Positions 1 to 6,838 of a DNA stretch of 64,000 nt are shown in pieces. Both the position numbers and the translations under genes were made by a program. Position 1 is the first letter of the stretch, and the number at the start of each line of letters is the position of its first letter. This DNA is from an uncultured Eggerthella sp. (GTDB taxonomy: Bacteria > Actinomycetota > Coriobacteriia > Coriobacteriales > Eggerthellaceae), in contig CAJKUH010000001.1 in assembly GCA_905203045.1 (NCBI GenBank), forward strand, positions 124,001-188,000. Reading direction: 5' to 3'. Under the pieces are notes generated by a model. The model was not told where the DNA came from and did not search any database. It saw nothing but the letters and a program-made list of their open reading frames with translations.

Positions 1-51
1 TGCGATGAACGGATGCGCCCGGATCTGATTAAAGTGTTATCTTCCAGATAA
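1..51 (+). CDS. C-terminal end of an upstream gene (partial, tentative)
   Basis: The first 51 bases read as an open frame from the window edge to a TAA stop, giving 16 residues (CDERMRPDLIKVLSSR). This could be the tail of a gene that begins outside the window. The next gene starts 44 bases later on the same strand. The fragment is too short to assign to a family, and it could be chance reading of intergenic sequence. Confidence 0.3.
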   Translation, partial: CDERMRPDLIKVLSSR

Positions 52-95
52 CGTATTCGACGAAAAAGGTTTGTGCTGGACGGAAGAAGGCAAGC

Positions 96-551
96 ATGCG
101 CGTAGCCAAGGAAAAATTGCTGTTTATTGCTGGGTTTGTGTGGTTCGCGGCAGGGCTTAACATCGCTATCTTGGGCGTTTCAGCGTTTTCCCAGGTAGAT
201 AGTTCTATGCTGCTGGCGCTTGTTGCGGGCGCCGTGCTCATTTTCGCGGTGTTCCATGCCGGTATGTTCTCGAAGCTGGTGGGCAAGCATGCCGATCGTA
301 TCGAGGCTATGGAAGAGCCTCGCGCGGCATTCTGGAAGTTCTTCGATGCAAAGGGCTACCTTATTATGGCATTCATGATGACCATGGGCATTGGTTTGCG
401 CGCATCGGGCGTGGCGCCTTTGTGGTTCATTGCGTTTTTCTACACAGGGCTGGGGGCAGCGTTGGCGCTTTCCGGCTGCTGCTTCCTTGTTCGCTATTTC
501 CGCAATGGCCCCCTTGCGTGCCCGTTGGTGCCGCATGCTGCCGGGAAATAG
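96..551 (+). CDS. Small integral membrane protein, four predicted TM segments
   Basis: A 151-residue protein with four hydrophobic stretches, at about residues 8-30, 38-58, 88-106 and 110-132, and little outside the membrane. The loop between segments 2 and 3 is charged (KLVGKHADRIEAMEEPR). The ATG is preceded by GAAGAAGG at a normal distance, which supports this start. I do not recognise the family. The size and topology are common among uncharacterised actinobacterial membrane proteins. It stands alone: the next element is a convergent small ORF and antisense RNA candidate. Confidence 0.7.
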   Translation: MRVAKEKLLFIAGFVWFAAGLNIAILGVSAFSQVDSSMLLALVAGAVLIFAVFHAGMFSKLVGKHADRIEAMEEPRAAFWKFFDAKGYLIMAFMMTMGIGLRASGVAPLWFIAFFYTGLGAALALSGCCFLVRYFRNGPLACPLVPHAAGK

Positions 552-553
552 CC

Positions 554-583
554 TGGGCAAGGTATCTTGTTTCTTGATATAAT
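554..583 (+). promoter_or_regulatory. Sigma-70-type promoter for an antisense RNA candidate
   Basis: A perfect TATAAT lies at 578-583. Eighteen bases upstream at 554-559 is TGGGCA, matching TTGACA at four of six positions. No open reading frame with a ribosome binding site begins just downstream, but a hairpin-T terminator lies about 75 bases further on. The promoter would therefore make a short RNA of about 100 nt. Confidence 0.55.
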
Positions 584-589
584 CACCAG

Positions 590-691
590 TACAAACAGCG
601 CCCGCTGATACTAACCGACTCCTAGATCAGATTAGCTACGGGTGATGTCTTTTTCAAAGAGCCAGGTTGCCGCCTGGCTTTTCTACTTTTT
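590..691 (+). ncRNA. Putative type I antitoxin RNA
   Basis: This interval lies between a TATAAT promoter and a bidirectional hairpin terminator, has no credible coding frame, and converges on a 38-residue hydrophobic ORF on the other strand. The two transcripts would overlap across the terminator and the 3' end of the ORF. Known convergent type I modules such as txpA/RatA and bsrG/SR4 of Bacillus have this geometry: an RNA antitoxin overlaps the 3' end of the toxin mRNA. The RNA ends are inferred from the promoter and terminator. An antisense role is inference. Confidence 0.45.
660..691. terminator. Bidirectional terminator shared by antisense RNA and small ORF
   Basis: The stem AGCCAGG (660-666) pairs with CCTGGCT (673-679) around a six-base loop. 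On the plus strand it is followed by TTTCTACTTTTT. On the minus strand it is followed by CTTTGAAAAAG, a weaker U-tract. It ends the antisense RNA candidate and lies directly after the stop of the small minus-strand ORF. Confidence 0.7.
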
Positions 692-799
692 GCGCATCAT
701 TTTCTTTCTCCGTTTTATCCTGCGTTGTACTCGGTCCGTTATGTTGAGCGCGAAGCCCATTATGGTGCAGCATGCTGCAACGAAAAGAGCTAGGTCCAT
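683..799 (-). CDS. 38-residue hydrophobic/basic peptide, type I toxin-like
   Basis: The ATG at 799 is preceded by GGAAAGGAG with a five-base spacer, one of the best ribosome binding sites in the window; this makes a real gene likely despite its size. The peptide starts with one transmembrane helix (about residues 3-20, LALFVAACCTIMGFALNI) and ends in a strongly basic tail (RRIKRRKKMMRKK). A short TM helix with a charged C-terminus is the layout of membrane-acting type I toxins annotated as putative holin-like toxins (TxpA, BsrG, Fst). The stop codon abuts a terminator shared with a convergent RNA. The family assignment rests on architecture only. A small stress or regulatory membrane peptide is the main alternative. 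Confidence 0.6.
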   Translation of the reverse strand: MDLALFVAACCTIMGFALNITDRVQRRIKRRKKMMRKK

Positions 800-1093
800 G
801 GCAACTCCTTTCCAGGCGTCACCCGCAGAACTCGGCGGACACTGCTTGCTCCTATTCTGCCAAAACCAGTTTGAAATCGAATCGAAAATATCTGCATAAT
901 GCCTGTTCATTGCCGCAAAGTGCCTTCGAGTGAATGTTCGCGGCTAACGCGCGCTGTGGGCTCCATCGCTCACTCGGCGTAGGAAAACGGCTGGATTTGG
1001 CTATTTCGGGCAAATTTCGTTGACTGATGCACGCTCCCTTTGCCACTATGCGCTTCAACAAGCGGCCTACCAGGCAAAACGAAGGGGAGCACA

Positions 1094-1867
1094 ATGGGCA
1101 AGAAGCGAAACAATTCCAAAGGCATCGTGATTGCAGTATGCATTTTGATGGTGGTTGCTGCTGTGGCCGCCTTTCTGCTCTGGCAAGGTCAGGCAAAGCA
1201 GGCGGAAAAGCCTTCCTTCGAGCAAAGTCAGTCCGAATATGTCCAGCCAGAGGTTCCCGTCGACCGAAGCAAGAGCATCGCCCTGCCAGGGTGGAGCAGC
1301 TTCGACATTCCCGCCAACACGAAATCGGTCGATCGCGGTTTCGAATTCCATAACCCTGCCGAAAACATCTGGTACGAAGATTCCTTCAGCGTTGCAGACG
1401 GCCAGCCTGAAACATTGGTGGTTGACAGCGGTGAAGCTGTCGAGCTTAACCATTATCTTTCGCTTGCCCACAAGACGAGCACGGTTACCTCCGTTGAAAG
1501 CTACGATGCCGGGTTCTTTGCGATAGGCCAAAACGAAGCAGGCGCCTACACCGTGCAGGCCATTGCGGGTTTCGAAGGCGAAAAGGTCATCGAGGTTTCC
1601 ACATCGGAAGGCAAACAAGAAACCATAACCGTCAGCTGCACGCCCGAATGCTACTACATGACGTTTGGCCTGTACCTGGACGAAACCGACGAGTTGCTTT
1701 ACCAGTCGGGCCTGGTTGCTCCGGGCAAATACCTTCAGCATATGGAGCTTTCCCGCGGCTTGGAGTCGGGCACCTATGCGGCATACGTGGTGTGCCAGCC
1801 CTGCAAATCCGACCAGGAAACGAAAACCAACCAAGGAGTGGTGAGGATCACGCTGAACGTGCAGTAG
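1094..1867 (+). CDS. Membrane-anchored extracellular protein, unknown function
   Basis: A 257-residue protein with a basic N-terminus (MGKKRNNSKG) and one TM helix at about residues 10-30. The remainder is acidic and extracellular, predicted mostly beta. The ATG at 1094 follows GAAGGGGAG at good spacing; an in-frame upstream ATG at 1040 lacks a site. The C-terminal third (YYMTFGLYLDETDELLYQSG, then a stretch ending in RITLNV) is the kind of beta-sandwich tail seen in small surface proteins beside signal-peptide 'pilin-like' genes. The next two genes on the same strand are also surface proteins, so the three probably form one unit. Function unknown. Confidence 0.75.
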   Translation: MGKKRNNSKGIVIAVCILMVVAAVAAFLLWQGQAKQAEKPSFEQSQSEYVQPEVPVDRSKSIALPGWSSFDIPANTKSVDRGFEFHNPAENIWYEDSFSVADGQPETLVVDSGEAVELNHYLSLAHKTSTVTSVESYDAGFFAIGQNEAGAYTVQAIAGFEGEKVIEVSTSEGKQETITVSCTPECYYMTFGLYLDETDELLYQSGLVAPGKYLQHMELSRGLESGTYAAYVVCQPCKSDQETKTNQGVVRITLNVQ

Positions 1868-1975
1868 TTCGGCGTTGCCTATACAGGGGATATGGGGGAG
1901 TTCGCTAGAGCCAAGAAAGGGGAAGGCAGGTCCGGAGGCTGCACTGCGCGGCTGGTCCCCACTGCCAAACAAGCT

Positions 1976-2530
1976 ATGGAAAGAACGAAGAAGACTATTG
2001 CAGCATCGATTTCTGCGGCAGCACTTGCAACGGCGATGCTGCCGGCGATGGCGTTTGCCATCGAAGGTCCCGCCGACGAAGGCGTGGCCACTACAGGCAC
2101 CACGCAGGTGAAGTATGCGGTAACGGAGGGCTACGAATGGTCGATCCCCACGATGATCGACTTCGACAAGGACAAGGGCGTAAAGAGCATTTCTTCAGTT
2201 GAGGCAACAGCTGATTCCGGCGATGCCCAAAAGGTCAAGGTGACGAAAAATGTCATCGAAGACGGAAAGAAGCTTCAGATCACCGCGGTTGGAAGTGGCG
2301 ACAATGGGGCCTTTTCCGTCAAAAGCGGTTCGACAATCTTGAGCTACAAGATGGAAAAGCCAGGTGCTCCTGCTGTAGAGGTGACCCCTGGTGGCGAGGT
2401 GTTAAGTGTTCCTGCGGGTATTAACGAGGGTGATCAGTCTCTGCTCTTCACCCTTGCAACCTCGACGGGTACGGCGGAAGTTGCTGGCAACTACGTTGGC
2501 ACGGTTACGTTCACGGCTGATATCAAGTAA
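1976..2530 (+). CDS. Secreted small surface protein with signal peptide
   Basis: Read from the ATG at 1976, the 184-residue product begins with a textbook signal peptide (basic MERTKK, then an alanine-rich core ending in MAFA, with likely cleavage before IEGP). The mature part is small, acidic and beta-rich, and ends with NYVGTVTFTADIK, the terminal strand typical of lone Ig-like domains. An in-frame ATG at 1892 would add 28 residues before the signal peptide. It has only a poorly spaced AGGGG, and 1976 itself lacks a clear site, so the start is uncertain. A strong hairpin follows the stop. Together with its neighbours it suggests a small surface-structure operon. Confidence 0.7.
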   Translation: MERTKKTIAASISAAALATAMLPAMAFAIEGPADEGVATTGTTQVKYAVTEGYEWSIPTMIDFDKDKGVKSISSVEATADSGDAQKVKVTKNVIEDGKKLQITAVGSGDNGAFSVKSGSTILSYKMEKPGAPAVEVTPGGEVLSVPAGINEGDQSLLFTLATSTGTAEVAGNYVGTVTFTADIK

Positions 2531-2544
2531 AAACCGCTCGTTGC

Positions 2545-2579
2545 AGTGAGGGAGGCAGGCTTGGCCCGTCTCCCTCACT
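2545..2579 (+). other. Intergenic hairpin between two surface-protein genes
   Basis: AGTGAGGGAG (2545-2554) pairs perfectly with CTCCCTCACT (2570-2579) across a 15-base loop. No T-tract follows, so it is more likely an mRNA-processing or stabilising stem than a complete terminator. It separates the signal-peptide protein from the next gene, whose ribosome binding site lies 22 bases further on. Confidence 0.5.
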
Positions 2580-2615
2580 CATTTACACGCTCGTAGGCAA
2601 AGGGAGGTGCAACCT

Positions 2616-3164
2616 ATGGGGAAGACAGTGCTGACGACGAAAATGCTTCTGGCGGGCATCGCCGCTATGCTGCTGGTCTTTGTTCCTACCATCTATGCCC
2701 ACGCAGAAAACAAGGTTACCCAGGTGCGCTACGAGGTTAGCGCCACTGTTGTCTATATAGACGGCGAAGTGCAAACGACCCAGAAAGTGCCAACGGGTAC
2801 CACTCTGAAAAAGCCCCAGCCCGCTGACGCATCCGATTTTCTTGGCTGGCGGGATGCGGAAACCGGCTGCTTTTGGAACTTCGACGAGCCTGTGGAAAAG
2901 AACCTCACGTTGGTTGCCGTGTACGCTTCAGCAGAAGGTCAGGGCGCAATCAGCTCAGTGAACTCGCATTCGGAAGATGCGCAGCTTGGCGAGCAAACTG
3001 CGGCACAGTCGAAGCTTCAAGCCGATCAAGCCCAGGCGCTTACGGCAACGGCCGACCCACTTGTTGCTGTACTGTACGTGCTGGCCTCGGTCGCCGCCGT
3101 TTGCGTTTTGGTGGCGTTAATCGTTTTCCGCGCTTATCTTCACAAGGCGAAAACCAGCAGATGA
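2616..3164 (+). CDS. Surface protein with Flg_new/InlB-type repeat and C-terminal anchor
   Basis: A 182-residue protein. The ATG at 2616 follows AGGGAGG with an eight-base spacer and was preferred to the in-frame GTG inside that site. It has a signal peptide (to about residue 31, YAHAEN) and a domain of about 70 residues with the pattern VPTGTTLKKPQ ... FLGWRD ... FDEPVEKNLTLVAVYA, matching the Flg_new/InlB B-repeat family. A Gln/Ala-rich spacer and a C-terminal hydrophobic helix with a basic tail (LHKAKTSR) follow. The segment LTATADP just before the helix sits where an LPxTG sorting motif would be and resembles LPxTGDP, but lacks the Pro and Gly. Probably a cell-surface adhesin-like protein. 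Confidence 0.75.
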   Translation: MGKTVLTTKMLLAGIAAMLLVFVPTIYAHAENKVTQVRYEVSATVVYIDGEVQTTQKVPTGTTLKKPQPADASDFLGWRDAETGCFWNFDEPVEKNLTLVAVYASAEGQGAISSVNSHSEDAQLGEQTAAQSKLQADQAQALTATADPLVAVLYVLASVAAVCVLVALIVFRAYLHKAKTSR

Positions 3165-3314
3165 AGCAATGCGGCCGATAAGCGCCAGGGCATGCGATGC
3201 CCTTTCCACCTGGACGTGCTCCGGATACTGCGGGCGCGCCTTCGCTTACCGCGTGAAAGCGCCTTGCATTCCCCGCATAGAGCGATAGGGCAAGAATGTA
3301 CTAGAATAGCCCCC

Positions 3315-3461
3315 ATGGATAAAGAAGAGTTGAAAGAGCGTATCCGAGTGCCCCTTTTGGGCTTTTCGGCGGTGCTGATGAGCATCGTTGCTTTCCTGCT
3401 GTTCTTATATGCCATCACCGTTGTTATCCGATTCTTCTTCGCGTTAGGTTCGCTCGGGTAG
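3315..3461 (+). CDS. 48-residue single-pass membrane protein
   Basis: The frame beginning at ATG 3315 encodes a charged head (MDKEELKERIRVP) and one long hydrophobic helix (about residues 14-43). No Shine-Dalgarno sequence is visible. A TAGAAT box at 3302-3307 would place transcription start very close to the ATG, so the mRNA may be leaderless or nearly so. It sits 103 bases upstream of trkH and could be an accessory peptide, but nothing shows that directly. The family is not recognised. Confidence 0.45.
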   Translation: MDKEELKERIRVPLLGFSAVLMSIVAFLLFLYAITVVIRFFFALGSLG

Positions 3462-3563
3462 CCATGCAGCGTGGTAATGGTAATAGGGCGCTTCGCCGGT
3501 ATGCGGAAGGTGCCGCAGCGCAAGGCGCGATGCGGTGCTTGCTTGGCAAGGTGGGGCAGTAGC

Positions 3564-5081
3564 ATGTGGCAGCGATTCACCTTGTTCGATGTGCGCGTTG
3601 TTGCGCATTATCTCGGCGTTCTTATCTCATTTTTCACGATTGCGTTGGCGGTGCCGTTGGTGGTGGCCGTTGTGATGCAGGAATGGGAGCCGGCTTCGCG
3701 CTATCTGCTGGCGGTGGGCGTTTCGCTCATCATCGGCTCTGCACTGCGCTTGCTGTGCGTGCAACCTGGCAAGCTCACCCATCAGCAGGCGCTTGCGGTA
3801 ACCGGGCTTTCGTGGATCGTTCTGGCATTCGTGGCTTCGGTGCCCCTGGCGCTTTCCGGGCACTACGGCTCGTACCTTGATTCGCTGATGGAAGCGGTCT
3901 CGGGCCTTACTACCACAGGCGTCACGCTCGTCATCGACCTGGAGCATCTTTCCGTTGCCGACAACATGTGGCGTTTCGTTATGCATCTTATCGGCGGCCT
4001 GGGACTTATCGTTATCGCCCTTTCCTTGGGACTTTTCGGCAAGGCAACTTCGGGCTTGTACTCATCGGAGGGCCGAAGCGAGCACGTGCTGCCCAACATC
4101 GTGAACACGGTGCGCCTTATCAGCAGCATTTCGCTTATCGCCATTGCCGGCGCGGCCGTTATCTTGTTCGTGATGTGCATGCTTTCCGGCATGGAGCCGG
4201 TGCGTGCCCTGTTCCATTCGCTGTGGATTTCTATCTCCGGCTTCATTACCGGCGGTTTTGCGCCCACCAGTCAATCTATCGGCTACTACCACTCCTTCGC
4301 TATGGAGCTGGTCTGCATGGTGCTCATGGTGCTGGGCGCCATCAATTTTTCGCTGTACGTGAAGATGCAGCGTGGCGAAACCGATTCGTTCTTCCGCGAC
4401 TTGGAAATCCGCACTGGCGCCATTTGGCTGGTTGTTGCCACGGTGACGATCATGGCATCGCTGTGCGCATCGGGCGGTTTCTCCGATTTGATTGCACTGC
4501 TTCGCCGCGGCGTGTTCATGGTGGTGTCTGCGGCAACCACCACGGGCTTCCAGAATGTGACGAACAATCAGCTTTCCACGGTATTTTCGTCGGGCGCGTT
4601 TTTGATCCTTGCCATGTGCATGGCCATCGGCGGCTCGAGCGGAAGCACCGCTGGCGGTATCAAGCTTTCCCGCATCGGCCTTATTGCGAAGTCGATGGTT
4701 TCCACTATTAAAGAAACGCTTTCACCCAGCACGGCGCGCGTTTCGGTGCGCTACTACCATTTGGGCCGCAAGGTGCTTACCACCGATGAAGCGAAAGCGG
4801 CCATGACGGTTTCGGCGCTGTTCGTCATCACGTACCTGATTGGCGCGCTTGCCGGCATCGCCCATGGCTACGACGCCATTTCCTCCATCTTCGAATCGGT
4901 GGCCATGGCATCGAACGGTGGCCTGAGCTCGGGCATCGTTTCCCGTGGCATGCCCACCGGCCTGGAGTTGGTGTACATCTTGGAAATGTGGGCAGGGCGT
5001 TTGGAATTCATCACGCTGCTGGCCCTCATTGTGAAAGTGGTTGTTTCCTGCATGCCGCGTAAGAAGGCGGTGCGCTCGTGA
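3564..5081 (+). CDS. trkH: TrkH/KtrB-type potassium uptake subunit
   Basis: A 505-residue polytopic membrane protein with the four selectivity-filter loops of the SKT family: SGLTTTGVT (about residue 112), the degenerate second loop SGFITGGF, ATTTGFQN, and MASNGGLSSG near the end, plus SGSTAGGIKL after the third. It would form the K+-conducting pore and needs a cytosolic TrkA/KtrA subunit, which is not in this window. ATG 3564 was chosen because GGTGGGGCAG precedes it and the hydrophobic part begins soon after; the open frame continues back to 3471 with no good site. Its stop overlaps the start of the next gene, suggesting co-transcription. Confidence 0.92.
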   Translation: MWQRFTLFDVRVVAHYLGVLISFFTIALAVPLVVAVVMQEWEPASRYLLAVGVSLIIGSALRLLCVQPGKLTHQQALAVTGLSWIVLAFVASVPLALSGHYGSYLDSLMEAVSGLTTTGVTLVIDLEHLSVADNMWRFVMHLIGGLGLIVIALSLGLFGKATSGLYSSEGRSEHVLPNIVNTVRLISSISLIAIAGAAVILFVMCMLSGMEPVRALFHSLWISISGFITGGFAPTSQSIGYYHSFAMELVCMVLMVLGAINFSLYVKMQRGETDSFFRDLEIRTGAIWLVVATVTIMASLCASGGFSDLIALLRRGVFMVVSAATTTGFQNVTNNQLSTVFSSGAFLILAMCMAIGGSSGSTAGGIKLSRIGLIAKSMVSTIKETLSPSTARVSVRYYHLGRKVLTTDEAKAAMTVSALFVITYLIGALAGIAHGYDAISSIFESVAMASNGGLSSGIVSRGMPTGLELVYILEMWAGRLEFITLLALIVKVVVSCMPRKKAVRS

Positions 5082-5683
5082 CCAAGCTAGCGAAATCTTG
5101 TAGTGCCGCGTTGTTCGCGTTCCTGTTGGCTGTTGCGCTGCTTGCCGTTCCAAGTGCGGCGTTTGCCGACGATCAGGGCAGCACCCCTAAGCCCAGCAAC
5201 CATGTGTATGTCAATCAGCTTTCCGACAGCTCGTTCCTGTATCAGACGTCCATCGCCGACTTGGCGCAGGCCGACTCGTACTACGAAGGCCAAACGGTGT
5301 TCGTGCAGGGCGAAGTAGTGGGCGACCGCATCAACGATGAGCTGCAGCCCGACAACTGCTGGATAACCCTGCAGGACAGCGACAGCAGCAACCCCAGCGT
5401 TGTTTCCGTGTTCATGTCCATGGACCAGTCGAAGAACATTGACACGTATGGGCGCTACGGCGTTACGGGCACCACGTTGCAGGTGCGCGGAACGTTCCAT
5501 CTGGAATGCCAGGAACATCAGGGCATGTCCGACATTCATGTTGAAGAGGTGTCGGCGCTCGCCTCCGGCACCGACGACAAGCCAGCAATCGACCCAAAGA
5601 CGTTCGGCTTGGGCATCGTTTCTGTGCTGGCGGGACTGGCTTTGCTTGCCCTGTACCACTCCAAGCGAGAAGGGACGCTGTAA
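5078..5683 (+). CDS. Secreted OB-fold-like protein with C-terminal TM anchor
   Basis: Starts at a GTG that overlaps the trkH stop (GTGA). The 201-residue product has a signal peptide to about residue 30 (SAAFADD), a central beta-rich domain (EGQTVFVQGEVVGDR ... CWITLQDSD ... LQVRGTFH) with the strand pattern of an OB fold, and a C-terminal TM helix followed by HSKREGTL. It should be membrane-tethered with its domain outside the cell. Position between trkH and rsgA with overlaps on both sides indicates one operon, although the genes have no obvious common function. OB-fold assignment is by pattern only. Confidence 0.7.
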   Translation: MTKLAKSCSAALFAFLLAVALLAVPSAAFADDQGSTPKPSNHVYVNQLSDSSFLYQTSIADLAQADSYYEGQTVFVQGEVVGDRINDELQPDNCWITLQDSDSSNPSVVSVFMSMDQSKNIDTYGRYGVTGTTLQVRGTFHLECQEHQGMSDIHVEEVSALASGTDDKPAIDPKTFGLGIVSVLAGLALLALYHSKREGTL

Positions 5684-6666
5684 TGGATGCGCCTGTAACT
5701 GAAACCGGGGTAGTGGTGAAGCTTGACCGCGGGTTTCCTTTGGTCCGATTGGCCGACGACCGCGAATTGCGCTGCGAACATGCAACGTCCCTGGTGAAGG
5801 GCAGCGACCAACGCGCCGTTGTGGGCGATAACGTGCGCATTTCCCTGCCCGATGGACACGATAAGGGCATCATCGAGGAAACCTTGCCGCGCCGTACTTC
5901 CTTCGTGCGCAAAGACCCAACCGAGCGCGCGCTGCCGCAAACGCTGGCCGCGAACTTCGATCTGGTTATCGTGGCGCAGCCCATTGAAGACATCAACACG
6001 CGGCGCTTGGAGCGTGAGCTGGTTTTGGCACATGAAACGGGCGCCGAGGTAATGGTGGTGCTCACCAAGGCCGACCTGATGGCTTCGCCCGAAGAAGTGG
6101 AAGCGGTGCGTGCGCGCATCGATGGGTTCGTGGGCAACGATGAGCTCCTTGCCATTTCGGACCGCGACGAGGCATCGGTGCAGCGCCTTGCCGGCATCAT
6201 CGCTGACGGGGACAAAACCGCGGTGCTCATCGGTCGTTCGGGCGTGGGCAAGTCGAGCCTAGTGAACATGCTGGTGGGAAGCGAAGTGCAGAAAACCACT
6301 GAGGTGCGTGGCGACGGCAAGGGCCGCCATACCACTGTTTCACGTGAAATCATCGATCTGCCCCATGGCGGCCGCATCATCGACATGCCTGGCGTGCGCG
6401 GCTTGGGGCTGTGGGACGCCGACGAAGGCATCGGCGCCGCGTTTTCCGATATCGAGGAATTGGCGTCATCGTGCCGTTTCCGCGACTGCACGCACACAAG
6501 CGAGCCGGGATGCGCCGTGTGCGCCGCCGTTGAAGCAGGCGAGCTGGCTCCTTCGCGCTTGGAATCGTACGTGCGTCTTCGCGAAGAAAGCGCGCAGGTG
6601 AAAACGCGCCGCGAAGAGGCCGAGCGCATCCGCAGCCGTCGCGGGCACCCGCGTCGTAGGCGCTGA
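5683..6666 (+). CDS. rsgA: Ribosome small-subunit-dependent GTPase A
   Basis: A 327-residue circularly permuted GTPase that acts late in 30S ribosome assembly. Order of parts: N-terminal OB domain (about 1-75), then G4 LTKADL (about 127), then the P-loop GRSGVGKSS (about 184), then G3 DMPG (about 234), the permuted order that defines the family. The C-terminal zinc knuckle is complete: C-x4-C-x-H-x5-C at CRFRDCTHTSEPGC (about 264-277). The C-terminal helix is strongly basic (RSRRGHPRRRR), consistent with rRNA contact. The ATG overlaps the stop of the previous gene (TAATG). Length is normal for RsgA. Confidence 0.95.
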   Translation: MDAPVTETGVVVKLDRGFPLVRLADDRELRCEHATSLVKGSDQRAVVGDNVRISLPDGHDKGIIEETLPRRTSFVRKDPTERALPQTLAANFDLVIVAQPIEDINTRRLERELVLAHETGAEVMVVLTKADLMASPEEVEAVRARIDGFVGNDELLAISDRDEASVQRLAGIIADGDKTAVLIGRSGVGKSSLVNMLVGSEVQKTTEVRGDGKGRHTTVSREIIDLPHGGRIIDMPGVRGLGLWDADEGIGAAFSDIEELASSCRFRDCTHTSEPGCAVCAAVEAGELAPSRLESYVRLREESAQVKTRREEAERIRSRRGHPRRRR

Positions 6667-6772
6667 ATGCGTTCCTGGCGTTTGCCGGGCTGTCATTTGC
6701 TGCGCTTGGCGTCGCAGCCCCAAATCCCCGCCGAAAAAGCCGCGTTGCGCAATGCGGTACAATAGCTATCGC

Positions 6773-6800
6773 AACATCCCGTAATGGGATGTTCGTTTTT
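6773..6800 (+). terminator. Hairpin-T terminator between rsgA and the glycosyltransferase
   Basis: AACATCCC (6773-6780) pairs with GGGATGTT across a short loop and is followed by CGTTTTT. A TACAAT box lies just upstream at 6758-6763. The hairpin could end rsgA transcription, or attenuate a transcript starting at that box and running into the glycosyltransferase gene at 6839. Confidence 0.55.
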
Positions 6801-6838
6801 AACGAGGCCTGCATGGGGCGGGCCGCAAAGGGGGACCC

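Noticed and set aside
1892..1975. Upstream ATG for the secreted protein at 1976
   Set aside because: It would place 28 polar residues before an otherwise perfect signal peptide, and its AGGGG is too close to the ATG.
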